DNA from: Bryobacterales bacterium
GTDB lineage: Bacteria > Acidobacteriota > Terriglobia > Bryobacterales > UBA6623
Reading direction: 5' to 3'
DNA length: 54,574 bases
Assembly (NCBI GenBank): GCA_028819255.1
Contig: JAPPMB010000018.1
Coordinates: 1 to 54,574 of the forward strand
Part shown: positions 9,546-18,700 of the stretch, one piece after another
Numbering within the stretch: position 1 is the first letter of the stretch
How the letters are laid out: each line of letters starts with the position of its first letter
Translations under genes and position numbers: made by a program
Notes under the pieces: generated by a model
The model's input: the letters and a program-made list of their open reading frames with translations, nothing else
What the model was told of the DNA's origin: nothing
The model's database searches: none

Positions 9546-10383
9546 GGAATTGGCTGTCGCCCTGATTGGACCGTTTCCGCAGCGATTCGGCCAACGATGC
9601 CGAGATCTCGTTCCACTGCAAGGTCATCCGTTCTAGTGAAGAGGCAGGTCCGACGGCCCGCGTGACTTGGTTGAGGGCGAACTTGAAGTCACGCCAAGGG
9701 CTACGGATGGGGTCCTGTCGCCATGTCGTATCACCAGGGGCAAACGGTCAGCGCGTGGCGGACAAGTTTCTCGACCAGCAGGGCCACCAGCAGCTTGCTG
9801 TACAGTCAGGCCTTGGAGCTCTCGTCGTCGGATTTCGGCAGCTGCCCGAGCTGGACGAGGGACTCGAAACGCTTGAAGACGACTTCGACCTGCCAGCGCA
9901 GGCGGTACCAGTCCGAGATTTCGGCGGCCGGGAACCGTTCCGGCGAGTATGCAGAGCGATCCGGTCCGGCCAGGTTCCTGCACCGTTGTGGCGTCGAACG
10001 CCTGCACCTAGAAGCCCCCTCCGAGGGCACCGCGATGCCATGCTCCCGGAACAGCTCCGCGCACAACGCGTACAGCCAGTCTCGCGATTTCCGCAGCCGC
10101 TTCAGCAGCGCCATGTCCGACAGCTCGCCAAGCCCGTCTGGCGCGTACGCAACACGGTCTCGCACAGGGGCTGCCCGCATCCGAGACGAAGCAGCAGCGT
10201 GCAGAGCAGGTTCTCCGGCGACCGGTCCTTTCGCAGCCCCTTCAGTGCTCCCGTCTCGGCCGCCAGATCCTCCCGTTTGTCTGGGAAAAACGACAGCAGC
10301 AAGTCCCAGTCCTTACTCCTAGGTGGCTGCGTTACCGTTCCATTCACACCAACACTGAAACAAGCTTGCCCTTCCGCAATCAA
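9533..10383 (-). mobile_element. Decayed IS4-family element, left copy (transposase pseudogene)
   Basis: Leftward transposase remnant spread over several frames. The N-terminal part is read from 10383 (LLLSFFPDKREDLAAETGALKG). It then shifts frame near 10140 into ALLKRLRKSRDWLYALCAELF, later into the DATTVQEPGRTGS strand that carries the first catalytic Asp, and back to YRLRWQVEVVFKRFESL. This last piece is the IS4 Y-x2-R-x3-E-x6-K signature, with its Lys replaced by Glu. Further on, a TGG found in the right copy reads TGA here (SSKA-stop-LYSK). The outer end is GTTTGGCTGATAG (9533-9545). I could not find the inner end; the J-domain gene stops at 10402, 19 nt away. The element is non-functional. 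Confidence 0.8.
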
Positions 10384-10401
10384 GTTAGCGCGTATCGTGC
10401 A

Positions 10402-12489
10402 TTACTCCCACCATGTGGGAACACCTTCCACGATGGCTCTTTGCCTGCGAGTCTCCACTGCCATCCGGTCGCCAGTCGAGTAGACGCGTCGAATCGGATC
10501 CTTCGAAACAACGCTGCCCAAATACCGGCCATCCTCACGGAACCACCGCAAACGCTTCTTCTCAAGCAGCCCGAAGGCAGTCTGCGCGATGACTAGATCG
10601 CCGTCATCATAGGTGTCGACCAAGGAATGGAGCGTATCGTTGCGCAGCACGTAAAGCCTAGTACCCGTCATCAAGTAGAGATAATCTCCAGTGTCGACGA
10701 TCTTGCGTGGAACGCCGCCTATGTCATAAACCCGGACGGCCTTTCCTTTATCGTCGACGTGAACGACGCGCCCGGAGGTACCGGCTAGATACGCTGCGTC
10801 TGAACCTCCAGCGAAGCTAGCGGCGTAAATCCAGTCAGCGACCTGAATTTCAGTGGCCTGCATTCTCGTAGTCAATGTGAACCTGATCCCGCCAGCCTCG
10901 ATCTCTGTACGCTCAACCTCACGCCCAAAGGTGCTTCCGGTGTAGTGTTCGAGGGTACGAGCATCGACTCCGGTCAGCACCTCCGCTGCCGCGTTGAGCG
11001 CCTTCGTCCGCTCCTCGGCCTGAGCGTCGGCCGGATTACGGTCCGGATGCCACCGCTTCGCAAGGTTCCGGTAGCGCTGTTTCAGGTCTTCGGGGGTAAT
11101 CGGGAGCGAGAGGCCCATGAGAGCAAGAGCATTGTCCACGTCCGCACTCGTACCAAATCCATCGCTCGGCGTAGCTATCCGAGTCCAGCCCTCCTTGTGT
11201 GGCAACTTGACACCCCAAGCTCCCCTGCCGTTCATCTCTACACACCACGCCTCGTCAGCTGCGGTGAACAGATAGCGGTTCGCATCTCGCGAGATAGCGA
11301 CGCATCGAATATGGTTCTTGACCTGACCGTCCGGGATCTCGAAACGTCTCCGCAAGGCGACGATTTCGGGAGCATCAGCGAGAGTTGTCTCTAAGACTGA
11401 CCGAAGGCGGTCGTCGTAGGCATGAAGAACACAGTCTCGTGACATTGCGATCAAGCCGCGCCCTAGGGGATGGACCCCTATACGGTAGATGCCATGTTGG
11501 AACCCTTTCTTTGCTGCTAGTTCTCCGGACCGATTGTAGCGGAGGGCGGCGGCCTTGATCACGCCGAGGTCATCGGCCTTTCCGAGGTCATCGATCATGA
11601 ACAGGCCTGAGTCAGTTGGATGCAGCTTGCGGAACGCGGTGTCTGGACGTTGGGCCAGCGGCAGCTTTTGCACTGCCGAAATCTTCCAGTTGGTGCCGTA
11701 GACTTCAAATGGCTCCGCTGCATCAGGGATTCTCGCCCACTCGGAGTCGATGCCTGTGTTGCTCCCTTGCGCCGGCGAGCGAGGCAGCGGCACATAGTTG
11801 ACCGAGGAGATATCGATTTCGTGTAGATTCGGTGGGTTGCTGTCGATCCGATGCGACCTGACAATACGTTTGGAAGGCGGCTTCGGAATTGCAGGCGAGT
11901 CCGGCGGAAGGAGCCTGTATGTGCGACCCGACTTAATCCGCACGATCTTTCCGGCTTTGTCGAGGTATGAAATCAGATTCGCGACCCGACGACCGTCCTT
12001 TTCGCCAATCAATCCCTTAACATCAGTTTGCAGACAGTTTGGCTGGGCACCGATCAGCTCGAGAATGGCTGCGAATAGCCGCCGGTCGCACAGGTGTCGC
12101 TCGACTGCTTCGGCCCACGGTTCAAGTTCCTGCACCGACGCGACGATTTCACGCATCCGGGCTAGCCCTTCGTCGTCGCCCACGAGGGCCAGTATTGTTC
12201 CGCCCTGCTGCAGGGCCGGAATCGAGGAAATGTCAAAGGATCGGTGTTCGCGACGAAACTCCCTCACCCAGTTGGTCATGTGATGTAGATTGTGATGCAC
12301 ATGTCGTGCGGCGTTTTCGTAGTCCCTCTTGGCGATAGCTGTTTGCAGTCGTTGCATTGAGCCGAAGTATGCATCGCTGACGCTGCGCCCGCGCGAGCGA
12401 GACGAGGAGGTGACCCGATCCGCCGCCGCATCCCGCTCACTGTCGTTTGTCTCGTCGCTCCCGAAGAGCCACCTGATGAACCGAAGCAT
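10402..12489 (-). CDS. J-domain protein with embedded propeller-like repeats (uncharacterised)
   Basis: A 695-residue protein with a good start (ATG 12489, GAGGAGG 4 nt upstream). The N-terminal third is polar and probably helical, with a possible winged-helix region near 150-190. The middle and C-terminal parts read as short beta-rich repeats of the propeller type (LFTAADEAWCVEM, YLMTGTRLYVL, YLAGTSGRVVHVDDKG). Between them lies a J domain, LKQRYRNLAKRWHPDRNP, with the HPD tripeptide at 481-483, which should stimulate a DnaK/Hsp70 ATPase. J domains are normally terminal, so an internal one flanked by propeller blades is unusual. There is no signal peptide, so it is cytosolic. Codon use is less GC-rich than in the neighbours, and the gene sits between two inverted IS4 remnants, which suggests transfer. 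The function is unknown; a role in protein quality control or defence is inference. Confidence 0.75.
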   Translation of the reverse strand: MLRFIRWLFGSDETNDSERDAAADRVTSSSRSRGRSVSDAYFGSMQRLQTAIAKRDYENAARHVHHNLHHMTNWVREFRREHRSFDISSIPALQQGGTILALVGDDEGLARMREIVASVQELEPWAEAVERHLCDRRLFAAILELIGAQPNCLQTDVKGLIGEKDGRRVANLISYLDKAGKIVRIKSGRTYRLLPPDSPAIPKPPSKRIVRSHRIDSNPPNLHEIDISSVNYVPLPRSPAQGSNTGIDSEWARIPDAAEPFEVYGTNWKISAVQKLPLAQRPDTAFRKLHPTDSGLFMIDDLGKADDLGVIKAAALRYNRSGELAAKKGFQHGIYRIGVHPLGRGLIAMSRDCVLHAYDDRLRSVLETTLADAPEIVALRRRFEIPDGQVKNHIRCVAISRDANRYLFTAADEAWCVEMNGRGAWGVKLPHKEGWTRIATPSDGFGTSADVDNALALMGLSLPITPEDLKQRYRNLAKRWHPDRNPADAQAEERTKALNAAAEVLTGVDARTLEHYTGSTFGREVERTEIEAGGIRFTLTTRMQATEIQVADWIYAASFAGGSDAAYLAGTSGRVVHVDDKGKAVRVYDIGGVPRKIVDTGDYLYLMTGTRLYVLRNDTLHSLVDTYDDGDLVIAQTAFGLLEKKRLRWFREDGRYLGSVVSKDPIRRVYSTGDRMAVETRRQRAIVEGVPTWWE

Positions 12490-12556
12490 CGCCCCTCCTC
12501 AATGACAGAGAGTAATGGTACACAATGGACCGCTTGCGGGCTGTGCCGAACTGGCT

Positions 12557-13107
12557 GTTTGGCTGGTAGATCGTGGAGTTTGAAGGAGGTGCCTCGGCCC
12601 GCCGGAAGCTCTATAGCAAGGAACACTTCCAGGTGAGGGCGTTCGACGCCACGACGGTGCAGGAGCCTGGCCGGACCGGGTCGCTGTGCGTACCCGCCGG
12701 AACGGTTCCCGGCCGCCGATATCTCGGACTGGTACCGCCTGAGCTGGCAGGTCGAACTCGTCTTCAAGCGTTTCAAGTCCCTGGCCCAGCTCGGGCACGT
12801 GCCGAGATCCGATGGCGAGAGCTCCAAGGCCTGGCTGTACGCCAAGCTGCTGGTGGCCCTCTTGGTCGAGAAACTTGTCCGCCACCCGCTGACCGTTCGC
12901 CCCTGGGGATACGACGTGGCGACAGGCCTCCACCCGTAGCCCTTGGCGTGATTTCAGGTTCGCCCTAAACCAAGTCACGCGGGCCGTCGGACCCGCCTTT
13001 TCTCTAGAACGGATGACCGCGCGGTGGAACGAGATCTCGGCATCGTTGGCCGAATCGCCGCGGCAACGGTCCAATCAGATGCACAGCCATTTCCCTATCA
13101 GCCAAAC
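12557..13107 (+). mobile_element. Internally deleted IS4-family element, right copy, with both ends
   Basis: A 551-bp element whose ends are GTTTGGCTGGTAG (12557-12569) and CTATCAGCCAAAC (13095-13107), a 13-bp inverted repeat with one mismatch. Inside is a rightward transposase lacking its N-terminal part. The first-Asp strand FDATTVQEPGRTGS (about 12639-12690) is followed by a frameshift into WYRLSWQVELVFKRFKSL (YREK signature with Arg replaced by Ser) and the intact tail AWLYAKLLVALLVEKLV. The length is far short of the usual 1.3-1.6 kb. It is the same IS type as the copy at 9533 in opposite orientation, so the pair brackets the J-domain gene. No target duplication is visible outside the paired outer ends. 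Confidence 0.75.
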
Positions 13108-13163
13108 GATTGGCTCTAGTGGGGCGGCACCCACGGGTCGACGGCATCGGATATGCTCTCGGC

Positions 13164-13664
13164 ATGACTCCAGAGGCCCTGCGGCGACTGCTCGACTACC
13201 ACTACTGGGCTCGCGACCGATTGCTCGATGCGGTCGAGAGACTCACGCCGGACCAGTTTCGCCGAGACCTCGGGAACAGTTTCGGCTCGGTCCGGGACAC
13301 GCTTGTCCACATGGTCTCGGCCGAATGGGCGTGGTGCTCCCGGTGGGAGGGCGAGCACCCAAGCGGGCATCTCGAGGTGACCGACTTCGGGACCGTGCAG
13401 GACATCCGCTCCCGATGGGCCACGGAGGAGGCTCGGGTTCGGCGCTACGTCGACCGGCTTGGGCCCGACGGCATCAACCGCGTGCTCGGCTACGCCCACT
13501 TCAACGGCGCGCCGCTCGAGTCGGTTTTCTGGCAGATGCTGCAGCACGTCGTCAACCACGCCACGTTCCACCGCGGCCAGGTCACGACGATGCTGCGTCA
13601 GCTTGGTGTCCGGTCCCCGCGAAGCCAGGACATGATCGTGTTCTATCGCGACGTCCGTCGCTGA
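13164..13664 (+). CDS. DinB-family putative metal-dependent protein
   Basis: A 166-residue DinB/YfiT-type four-helix bundle. The three histidines expected to bind a divalent metal are present: His49 in LVHMVSAEW, and His132 and His136 in NHATFHRGQ. Family members include thiol-dependent transferases (bacillithiol or mycothiol type) and many uncharacterised proteins. I place the start at ATG 13164 because the family begins at TPEALRRLLDYHYW; upstream codons are in an open frame but lie in the IS flank. No strong ribosome binding site is visible. It is a single gene, convergent with the TonB receptor. Confidence 0.87.
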   Translation: MTPEALRRLLDYHYWARDRLLDAVERLTPDQFRRDLGNSFGSVRDTLVHMVSAEWAWCSRWEGEHPSGHLEVTDFGTVQDIRSRWATEEARVRRYVDRLGPDGINRVLGYAHFNGAPLESVFWQMLQHVVNHATFHRGQVTTMLRQLGVRSPRSQDMIVFYRDVRR

Positions 13665-13701
13665 CCGGGATGCGGACCGCTGAACGAAGGCCCTGCCTGA
13701 C

Positions 13702-16308
13702 CTACGGGCCGGCCGTTCCAAGCCAGCGCACCCGTATCACAAGCTTGATGGGTGACCGCCCGTGCAGGTGCAGGAACTCGGGGGAGGAAATGTTGTTGTT
13801 GGCAACCCGATAGTTCGGTCGGTTCGTGAGGTTGTCCACGCCGGGACGCAAGGACCAGCGGTGGCCGAGGAAGGACAGCTTTCTCTCGATATGGACATTG
13901 AGGCTGAAGTGCCTCGGCAGTCTCCAGCCGTTGACCTCGCCGACCAGTATCCCGTTGTCGTCATGCACGCTGAAGGGAAACCCGTCTCTCCATTCGGCAA
14001 AGCACGCAAGGGAAGTCTTCTCCCCGAGGGGGAACGATGCCCAGGACACCAGGCGGTGCGGCACATCCCACGACAGGCGGCCTGCCGTCTCGGCGAAGAG
14101 GATGTGGTTGTCGTTCTCCACTTGTACCGCGGCATTCGACCAGGTTCGCGAGTAGGTGTAGCTGGCGAACCACCGGTGCGATCCCCGCAGCTGCTTGCTC
14201 AGGGAGAACTCGACGGAGTCATAGTGTTCCCGCCTGGAGTTCTGCAGCTGGAAGTAAAGGGCCCGACCCTCGACCGGCGAGCGCCCGTCGTATACGTCAT
14301 GAACTGCGGTCGGAAAATGCGCGTAGCCGTTGCGCATGCGCTTGCGTAGGTAGTTGACGGCCAAGTCCGTCTCTCCCGGCAGTCTCTGGCTCCACCCGGC
14401 GCTGAGATTCCGCGTCGTGGGAATGGCCAGCGACCTTCCGTCAAGCTGGAAACGGCGAATGTCGGGAGGTCCCACGGGGGTCGCGCCGTCGGGCGCGAAC
14501 CGCGTAAACACGGTGTCCTGGTCCCGATGCCGGGTGAACACCCGGAGGTAGGTGGCGGCCGGGATCCAGCCTAGGCCAGCCGACAACCTGGTCCCCTCGC
14601 TCCGCGGAGGCATGAAGGCCAGGTTGAGCCTCGGCGCCAGTGCCTGGCCGGAAACGATCCGGTCCCGGTCCCAGCGCAGCCCGAGTTCGGCCACAAGCCG
14701 CGGATGGACCGCCCATCGGTCCTGAAGGTAGGCGCCGGCCTCGATGTTGGAATCCTCGAAGGCCCCCGTTCCCGCGAAGGAGAGTTCGCGCGACAGGGTT
14801 CCGTCCACGCGGAGGTACCCGATCACGCTGCGTCGAACGTCCTGGAGGTATCGGGTTCGGCTGAGGTTGCCGCCCGCGCTCAGCTGATGCTGGCCCAGCC
14901 AGCGGACCGGGACAAACAGATTCGATCTGAATTCGTCCCGACCGCTGACCAAGTGCGTGGCGATCGGGTAGTTGCCCTCACGTCCCCGGAACGTGATCCT
15001 GTACGGTGCGCCGCCCTGAGGAACACCCCGGTACGTCGAGCGGTATGCGGCGTACCCGAGATCCAGGACGCTCTCGGGTGACAGCAGAATCTGGTCCTTG
15101 ATGCTGAAGAAGTACCGCTGGGACTTTCGGTCCAGAGTTGTCTCGATCGGGTCCAGCGGGGACAGACCCGAATTGAGAACACTCAGGTAGTCCGCCACGA
15201 AGCTTGAACTGAGAGTCTGGCGGGGCGTCAGCCTGGCATGCAGGCGAAGACTGTTGTTGACGGACCACGACCGACTGCGATCCTCACCGTCTGGCAGTTC
15301 GGGAAGGAAGTTCTCCTCGTAGAGCACGTCCAGGCTGTTGAAGAACCAGGCCCGGTTCGACAGGATGGGGCCGGAGAGGGTGTGCCGGGGTCGCCAGTCC
15401 CTGAAGCGGAGTCCTTCCTGAATGTCGATCCCGGGAACGAAGTTCGTGAACCTCTGTCGGAACCGATCGTCACCGGTCCGTGTGGTGAGCACCATCGCGC
15501 CGCCGGTCCCCTTTCCCAGTGCCGCCGAGTATCGCCCGGAAAACAGGTCCAGCGAGCTGACCGACTCCGCACCCAGTGCCATCTCAAGTCTTCCGGAGGC
15601 GGGATCCGACACGCTGAATCCGTCCAGCATCCAGTTGGTTTCCTCCTCGGGGCTCCCGTTGAAGTGCAGGCCTCCCAACGGGTCTCTGAGAACACCGGGC
15701 AGGATGGCCGTGATGCCCTGGATGCGCTGCTTGGTCGATCGCGACATGGGGATGGCGTCGATCTGCTCCTGCTCCAGCGTCTGGGCCTGGGCCGTCTGCT
15801 CCGTCGCGAGCTGCTCGACGGCGTAGACGTCGACCGTCGTTCCGGCAGCCCCGGAATCGATCAGATCGATACTGACGACGTTGGGTCCGGCGACGAGGTC
15901 AATGGGCCTGCCGCGGATCGGGAAAAACTCTGCGTGAGCCACATCGAGGAAGTATCTCCCGACCTGCTGCAGGCGGAACGCAAAACCGCCGCTCTCGTCC
16001 GACTCGGCACGCACCCTCGAATCGGGGATGCCCTGAAGCTGGAGAACGACGGCGGCTCCCGCGACCGGGATTCCGTCGCGATCCGCCACCGTGCCGCTGA
16101 CAAGCACCTGCCCGAACAAATGGGTCGCCGAGGAGGCGAGCAGTCCAAGCAGTCCGGACCACCGGAGGAATCCGCCGATACCTGCCGCGAGGCCATTCGC
16201 AGCGTTCGTCTGAAACCCAGTTGCCCGATCCCGGATCGACACCGCGAGCTGTCCGTTCGCCCTTGGCGCGCCGTCACCGTGCCACGGTGCGCCACACCTC
16301 GGGACCAC
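13702..16308 (-). CDS. TonB-dependent receptor with N-terminal carboxypeptidase-regulatory-like domain
   Basis: An outer-membrane receptor of up to 868 residues. After a signal-peptide-like segment ending in SSATHLFGQ (about 48-67) comes a carboxypeptidase-D regulatory-like beta-sandwich (VSGTVADRDGIPVAGAAVVL, about 69-150). A plug domain follows (about 190-290, with GLHFNGSPEEETNWMLDG and GGAMVLTTRTG), then a beta-barrel of alternating aromatic strands ending in IKLVIRVRWL. This Oar-like architecture is especially frequent in Acidobacteriota. The ligand is unknown; a large organic molecule or glycan is plausible. The first codon here is GTG 16308, leaving about 45 residues before the signal peptide. 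A later start is likely but cannot be fixed from the sequence. The frame is intact. Confidence 0.9.
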   Translation of the reverse strand: MVPRCGAPWHGDGAPRANGQLAVSIRDRATGFQTNAANGLAAGIGGFLRWSGLLGLLASSATHLFGQVLVSGTVADRDGIPVAGAAVVLQLQGIPDSRVRAESDESGGFAFRLQQVGRYFLDVAHAEFFPIRGRPIDLVAGPNVVSIDLIDSGAAGTTVDVYAVEQLATEQTAQAQTLEQEQIDAIPMSRSTKQRIQGITAILPGVLRDPLGGLHFNGSPEEETNWMLDGFSVSDPASGRLEMALGAESVSSLDLFSGRYSAALGKGTGGAMVLTTRTGDDRFRQRFTNFVPGIDIQEGLRFRDWRPRHTLSGPILSNRAWFFNSLDVLYEENFLPELPDGEDRSRSWSVNNSLRLHARLTPRQTLSSSFVADYLSVLNSGLSPLDPIETTLDRKSQRYFFSIKDQILLSPESVLDLGYAAYRSTYRGVPQGGAPYRITFRGREGNYPIATHLVSGRDEFRSNLFVPVRWLGQHQLSAGGNLSRTRYLQDVRRSVIGYLRVDGTLSRELSFAGTGAFEDSNIEAGAYLQDRWAVHPRLVAELGLRWDRDRIVSGQALAPRLNLAFMPPRSEGTRLSAGLGWIPAATYLRVFTRHRDQDTVFTRFAPDGATPVGPPDIRRFQLDGRSLAIPTTRNLSAGWSQRLPGETDLAVNYLRKRMRNGYAHFPTAVHDVYDGRSPVEGRALYFQLQNSRREHYDSVEFSLSKQLRGSHRWFASYTYSRTWSNAAVQVENDNHILFAETAGRLSWDVPHRLVSWASFPLGEKTSLACFAEWRDGFPFSVHDDNGILVGEVNGWRLPRHFSLNVHIERKLSFLGHRWSLRPGVDNLTNRPNYRVANNNISSPEFLHLHGRSPIKLVIRVRWLGTAGP

Positions 16309-16460
16309 CTGAGATTACCGAAGTCGAACCTGGCTTCGAGTGCATGCAATGTTCCTGCTCTGAGGGGGCGGCAGTCGCCGGCAGGGAATGCGAAATTCCA
16401 GGCGGCCCGCCGGCGACGCGGCTGATGCCAACGCTCACTCGGCCGAATCGGCGGCGGCGG

Positions 16461-16608
16461 TTACGCCGTCACCGGAGACCAGGCCCGACGAGGGGCGGTG
16501 CGGGCACCAGGCACTGGGTCAGATCCGCCTTCCAAGGCTGTGGCCTATCCCCAACGTCCTCAGACCGGCCGCGAGATCGCGGCGGTTGACTGGGCCGGCC
16601 GGCGGCAT
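16461..16608 (-). pseudogene. hicA: hicA toxin remnant
   Basis: The ATG at 16608 overlaps the hicB stop by one base (TGATG) and opens MPPAGPVNRRDLAAGLRTLG, the start of the HicA double-stranded-RNA-binding-like toxin. The frame then reads into a TGA after about 30 codons. Shifted frames in the next 80 nt still show the faded GGxxQFMVRG core (GGSDP in one frame, TQCLVPA in another) that carries the catalytic His in HicA. The toxin has therefore been lost by frameshift, and its key His is not present in any frame. The hicB-first order with a one-base overlap is a common HicBA arrangement. Confidence 0.55.
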
Positions 16609-16853
16609 CAGACCGCTTCTTGTCGCACGGTCAAGTCGATCCCGTCGATCTCTGGGATGGACAGCCGCTCCGAGAGCCTCAACAACAGCCACTCTTCCAA
16701 GACCTGCTCGAGTTCCGTACGGCAATCCTCCAGCTTCCCGGCGTTTGCCCAGACTCCCTGAAGGGCGGGGATCCGACCGCAGAAGGAGCCGTCGTCTTCA
16801 ATGACTTCGAATGTTGCGCTCCGCATCGCCGCACGCAAGTACTCACTGAGCAC
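16608..16853 (-). CDS. hicB: HicB-family antitoxin
   Basis: An 81-residue protein from GTG 16853, covering LSEYLRAAMRSATFEVIEDDGSFCGRIPALQGVWANAGKL and continuing to LEEWLLLRLSERLSIPEIDGI. This matches the partial RNase-H-like fold of HicB antitoxins of the short, helix-ended type. The GTG start fits the family's first residues; an upstream ATG at 16910 would add 19 unrelated residues. It normally binds and neutralises the HicA RNase encoded immediately downstream, and represses the operon. Here the partner is a pseudogene, so the antitoxin is orphaned. It may still guard against incoming hicA loci or simply be in early decay. Confidence 0.8.
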   Translation of the reverse strand: MLSEYLRAAMRSATFEVIEDDGSFCGRIPALQGVWANAGKLEDCRTELEQVLEEWLLLRLSERLSIPEIDGIDLTVRQEAV

Positions 16854-16915
16854 CTCTGTACGATACCCCCGGTTTGACGCCGTAATGGTACCCGGAGCGG
16901 CTGGCGACAACCGGA

Positions 16916-18043
16916 CTAGGTGGTGCGTGACGTCGCACCAGCAAGGGTGTAGCTGGTGCTCCGCCCGCCCGCCTCGCTTCTTGCCAGGATCCCGAGCTTG
17001 AGCAGTTCGCTGATGTCACGCAGCGCGGTGTCTTGGGAACTCTTGCAGAGCTTGGCCCACTTGGATGTCGTGAGCTTGCCTTCGAAACCGTCAAGGAGCC
17101 GATTCAGCATCTTCCGCTGCCGTGCATTGAGCGACACGTCGCGAATCGAGTCCCAAAAGCGCAATTTCTCCAGAACGAGACCAAGCGTTTCACGAGACCC
17201 ATCGATTGCCCTGTCCAGGCACCGCAGGAACCACTGCATCCAAACCGTCACGTCCAACGTGCCCTTCTGCGTCCGCTCCAGGATCTTGTAGTAGGCAGCG
17301 CGTTCCCGCAGGATCTGGGCCGACATGCTGTAGAACCGCTGCGAGGTGCCTTCGGATCGCGCCAGCAGCATGTCGGCAAGGGCACGGGCGACGCGTCCGT
17401 TTCCGTCGTCGAGCGGATGAAGCGTGACGAACCAAAGGTGGGCAAGCGCGGCCTTCAGCACCTCGTCGGTCCGAGTGGACGCGTTGAACCAGTCCAGGAA
17501 GACTTGCACCTCCGAATCGAGCCGGTCCGCTCTCGGCGCTTCAAAATGAACCCGTTCACGGCCGATCGGGCCTGAGACGACCTGCATCGGGCCGCCGGCA
17601 TCGTCCCGCCACGAGCCGACTCGGATGCGCCGCATGCCGCTCCAACCCGTTGGGAAGAGCGAAGCTTGCCAGCCAAGGATCCTCTCGGACGTAAGCGCAT
17701 GCCTGTAATTCCCTGTCGCGTCGAGCATCAACCCCACGACGCCCTCGACACGCATGTTAGGTTCCCGAAGGCCGGCGACCTCCATTCCAAGGCGCCGCGC
17801 AATCGAAGATCGGACTGATTCCTCATCGAGATGCTCGCCTTCGATTTCGTTCGTTGTCACCACTTCCCGGGTGAGAGTCCCTACGATCGCCTCCTCTCTC
17901 AGTTCAAAGCCGAGCGACTCCATCCTGCCGATCAGACGCCCCTGCTGGTGCCGAACCGCAGCCAAGGGCCCGACGATCTCCTTGTGGCGCCATCTGAATT
18001 GAGGCCAATTCTGACGCTCGTGAATGTATCGAAGAGATGCCAG
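16916..18043 (-). CDS. Class II Fic-domain protein with DUF4172-like N terminus and C-terminal winged helix
   Basis: A 375-residue Fic protein, predicted to transfer AMP (or another nucleotide) to a target. The catalytic loop is HPLDDGNGR (209-217), with Asp where many members have Phe-x-Asp. The inhibitory-helix motif TNEIEG (64-69), of the form [ST]xxxE[GN], lies N-terminal to it, which defines class II. The end (KLGILARSEAGGRSTSYTL) is a winged helix. The start matters: the in-frame N-terminal homology IHERQNWPQFRWRHKEIVGPL lies upstream of the first TTG (17965). The only well-placed initiator is CTG 18043, 6 nt after a perfect AGGAGG, and the frame is closed further upstream by a TGA. A perfect palindrome at 18055-18083 overlaps this leader and suggests autoregulation. 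The gene seems intact. Confidence 0.85.
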   Translation of the reverse strand: MASLRYIHERQNWPQFRWRHKEIVGPLAAVRHQQGRLIGRMESLGFELREEAIVGTLTREVVTTNEIEGEHLDEESVRSSIARRLGMEVAGLREPNMRVEGVVGLMLDATGNYRHALTSERILGWQASLFPTGWSGMRRIRVGSWRDDAGGPMQVVSGPIGRERVHFEAPRADRLDSEVQVFLDWFNASTRTDEVLKAALAHLWFVTLHPLDDGNGRVARALADMLLARSEGTSQRFYSMSAQILRERAAYYKILERTQKGTLDVTVWMQWFLRCLDRAIDGSRETLGLVLEKLRFWDSIRDVSLNARQRKMLNRLLDGFEGKLTTSKWAKLCKSSQDTALRDISELLKLGILARSEAGGRSTSYTLAGATSRTT

Positions 18044-18054
18044 CGGGAACCTCC

Positions 18055-18083
18055 TGCGGAGATTATCGCAGTTAATCTCCGCA
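18055..18083. promoter_or_regulatory. Palindromic candidate operator upstream of the Fic gene
   Basis: TGCGGAGATTA (18055-18065) is repeated in inverse as TAATCTCCGCA (18073-18083) around a 7-base centre: 11 of 11 paired. It begins 11 nt upstream of the proposed CTG start and touches the ribosome binding site. Binding by the Fic protein's own winged helix is inference; an RNA hairpin acting on translation is the alternative. Confidence 0.55.
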
Positions 18084-18700
18084 GATCATGCGGTAAATGT
18101 GGCTGGGTCCCTGAGAGGTGGTCGTTGTGATCGACCGAATGCGGGGAACGGACAGCGATTCCTGCCCACGACGCGGGCGGCGGCGGAGATCGGATGCGGG
18201 GAGGCCAAACTCTATTCAACCCATTGCAGTGTGGTACTCCCAGCCCCTCGCGCATTGGCGGCCGACTTGCATTCAGGTTTCTGGACCAGCGGCTGGCTCG
18301 CTACCCGGCAGGAACCGCAAGCTCTGCCGCACGAGCGGTGCTGACGACGGCGATTGCCAGAGGGTGCGCGAACTTCAAGCGCAAGCAGTTTGCGGAGCCG
18401 GGCCGCCCAGTCATCTGCAAAGGCTGCACGACGGCAAGCAACTACGCCGAAGCCTACGAGGAGGCTCTGGAAGAGAGCGGCGGACTGTACAAGCGAATGT
18501 CATCCGATACGACTCTCCGGCAAGAGGCCGGATGCGCAGCGTCCTTCTCCCGGGCTTGAGCTCGGTGGCGGCGGGTCGCCGATCGGCGGCAACATCGCAT
18601 CGCACACGTTGCCATCGTTATTGTTGCGATTCCAACTCTCCCGTGGGCTCCACGGGCGGCGTCGACTTGATCACATGCGCTGAGGCTCCTGGCCAGGTCC
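18084..18700. other. Unassigned stretch between the Fic gene and the TPR gene
   Basis: No convincing gene. A rightward frame around 18365-18500 reads like protein for about 40 residues (KRKQFAEPGRPVICKGC, then NYAEAYEEALEESGG) with a CxxC pair. It lacks a start context, and its ends are uncharacteristic. It may be a relic of an inserted gene. Confidence 0.4.

Noticed and set aside
9566..10483. 305-codon rightward frame across the IS4 copy
   Set aside because: It is antisense to the transposase remnant and has no family resemblance or start signal.
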